From positions 1,054,001 to 1,118,000 of the forward strand of contig OZ220708.1 of the NCBI GenBank assembly GCA_965116595.1: a DNA stretch of 64,000 nt, in the 5' to 3' direction. Under the pieces are notes generated by a model. The model was not told the origin of the DNA. It made no database searches and was given only the letters and a program-made list of their open reading frames with translations. Source of the DNA: G963663315 sp963668255 (lineage in GTDB: Bacteria; Pseudomonadota; Gammaproteobacteria; Arenicellales; Poriferihabitantaceae). A program made the position numbers and the translations under genes. Positions within the stretch are counted from its first letter, which is position 1; every line of letters begins with the position of its first letter. Shown in pieces: positions 63,234-64,000 of this stretch.

Positions 63234-64000
63234 TCAAACCGCCGCCAGCCCTTGAAACCAAGCGCGCCGCTTGTCGTCTGTCGACAAAGGTGCATCGGGC
63301 GGCAGTGGCTCATCGTCATCGTAGGTCCTGATGAAATCGACGACCGTTGCGCGCTTGTTCCTGTTTTTGGGATCGATTCGAAGGCATCGTCCAACCCGCT
63401 GTACGGTTTCGATTGGTGCCTTTGCGGTCGCGAACAGCACGATGTTGTTTACGGACTGGATATCAATACCCTCAGAAATTCGCTTGCAGGCAATAAGACA
63501 ATCTAGCTCGCCTCGGGCAAAGCGTTTAAGATTTTCCCGGTCATCATCACCGTAATATGTATGATAATCAATCCGCTCTTGCAGCAAAAGTGGTTGCAGT
63601 AGTAATCCGTAATCAGCCTGTTCGACAAACAAGATGCATCGTCGAAGGATACCAGGATTACGTGCGACATAGTCTTCAAAGAGCGGAACCTTCTCCTTGG
63701 ATAGCTTCTTAATCCGAGCGAGGTCCATGTAGAGCTGCTTGCGATCAGTATCACCGTCGGATTCACGTCCGTGCTGCCGAACGAAAGCAGCTTGTACCTC
63801 GGCTCGATCATCGTCAGAGTACTGAAACTCAATGGGGTGGTAATCCAGTTCGCATAGAATGCCGCGTCGGATCGCATCATGGATTTCGAACCGGAAGATG
63901 ACAGGTCCGATTTCACGCTCGATGAAATCGTTCCCTTCGTCGTCGTATTCGCGCGTTGGAGTCGCACTCAGTCCTAATCGGTAGGGGAATTGCCTAAGTT
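63234..64000 (-). CDS. DEAD/DEAH-type superfamily 2 helicase (5' partial)
   Basis: Only the C-terminal part is in the window; the frame runs off the right edge. From the edge inward it reads RLGLSATPTREYDDEG (motif III), EIHDAIRRGILCELDYHP, then CILFVEQADYGLLL, CLIACKRISEGIDIQS and TVQRVGRCLRIDPKNRNK (motif VI). This resembles type III/I restriction-like and other DNA translocase helicases. It is first in the visible part of a minus-strand operon with the small acidic protein, the SMC-like ATPase and the 160-residue protein. An internal methionine at 63728 is not the start. Confidence 0.85.
   Translation of the reverse strand, partial: LRQFPYRLGLSATPTREYDDEGNDFIEREIGPVIFRFEIHDAIRRGILCELDYHPIEFQYSDDDRAEVQAAFVRQHGRESDGDTDRKQLYMDLARIKKLSKEKVPLFEDYVARNPGILRRCILFVEQADYGLLLQPLLLQERIDYHTYYGDDDRENLKRFARGELDCLIACKRISEGIDIQSVNNIVLFATAKAPIETVQRVGRCLRIDPKNRNKRATVVDFIRTYDDDEPLPPDAPLSTDDKRRAWFQGLAAV

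Overview
The window looks like a chromosome segment of a gammaproteobacterium, probably uncultured and sulfur-oxidising. This is inference from gene content: a complex I operon in bacterial order, a metG/mrp/dcd neighbourhood, rplM-rpsI, glcDEF and a flavocytochrome c sulfide dehydrogenase pair. No rRNA or tRNA gene was seen.

Bases 1-32,100 are mostly housekeeping and catabolic. A nuo operon runs nuoD (cut by the window edge) to nuoN. It is followed by a D-Ala-D-Ala ligase, a glutamine-synthetase-family enzyme with a trimethylamine-dehydrogenase-like flavoprotein, a tandem thioredoxin-fold protein, a hydantoinase/oxoprolinase subunit, fccB-fccA, a ferredoxin-like protein, an HD-domain protein, dcd, mrp/apbC and metG. 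A four-gene flavin monooxygenase operon follows (flavin reductase, luciferase-like oxidoreductase, alpha/beta hydrolase, aldehyde dehydrogenase).

Bases 32,200-42,350 are accessory. They hold an orphan ribbon-helix-helix-like protein, a large Calx-beta protein with a C-terminal barrel-like domain, and, just upstream of it, 17 perfect copies of an 8-bp unit in a layout suited to phase variation. Next comes a two-gene DISARM-type pair (DrmA helicase and DrmB/DUF1998) with no methyltransferase or DrmC next to it. The DrmB frame has no ordinary start codon at the conserved position.

Bases 42,350-47,900 return to core genes (HAD hydrolase, rpsI, rplM, glcF, glcE, glcD).

From about 48 kb to the end the window is a defence island. 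It opens with a palindromic repeat, a frameshifted HEPN-like gene and a truncated prepilin peptidase. It then carries an AT-richer ParB-like/Mrr-like nuclease pair, an HNH nuclease resembling phosphorothioate-dependent restriction enzymes (SBD-HNH type), and a DNA phosphorothioation operon in the order dndB-C-D-E-A. Convergent with dndA is a second operon of a DEAD/DEAH-type helicase (cut by the window edge), a very small acidic protein, a Rad50/SMC-like ATPase with two CxxC motifs, and a 160-residue protein of unknown family. The likely reading is a Dnd modification module facing a restriction/effector module that is not DndFGH. The CDEA gene order and the four-gene partner recall the archaeal DndCDEA-PbeABCD arrangement. 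This locus, with the sulfur-dependent nuclease beside it, is the most interesting part of the window.
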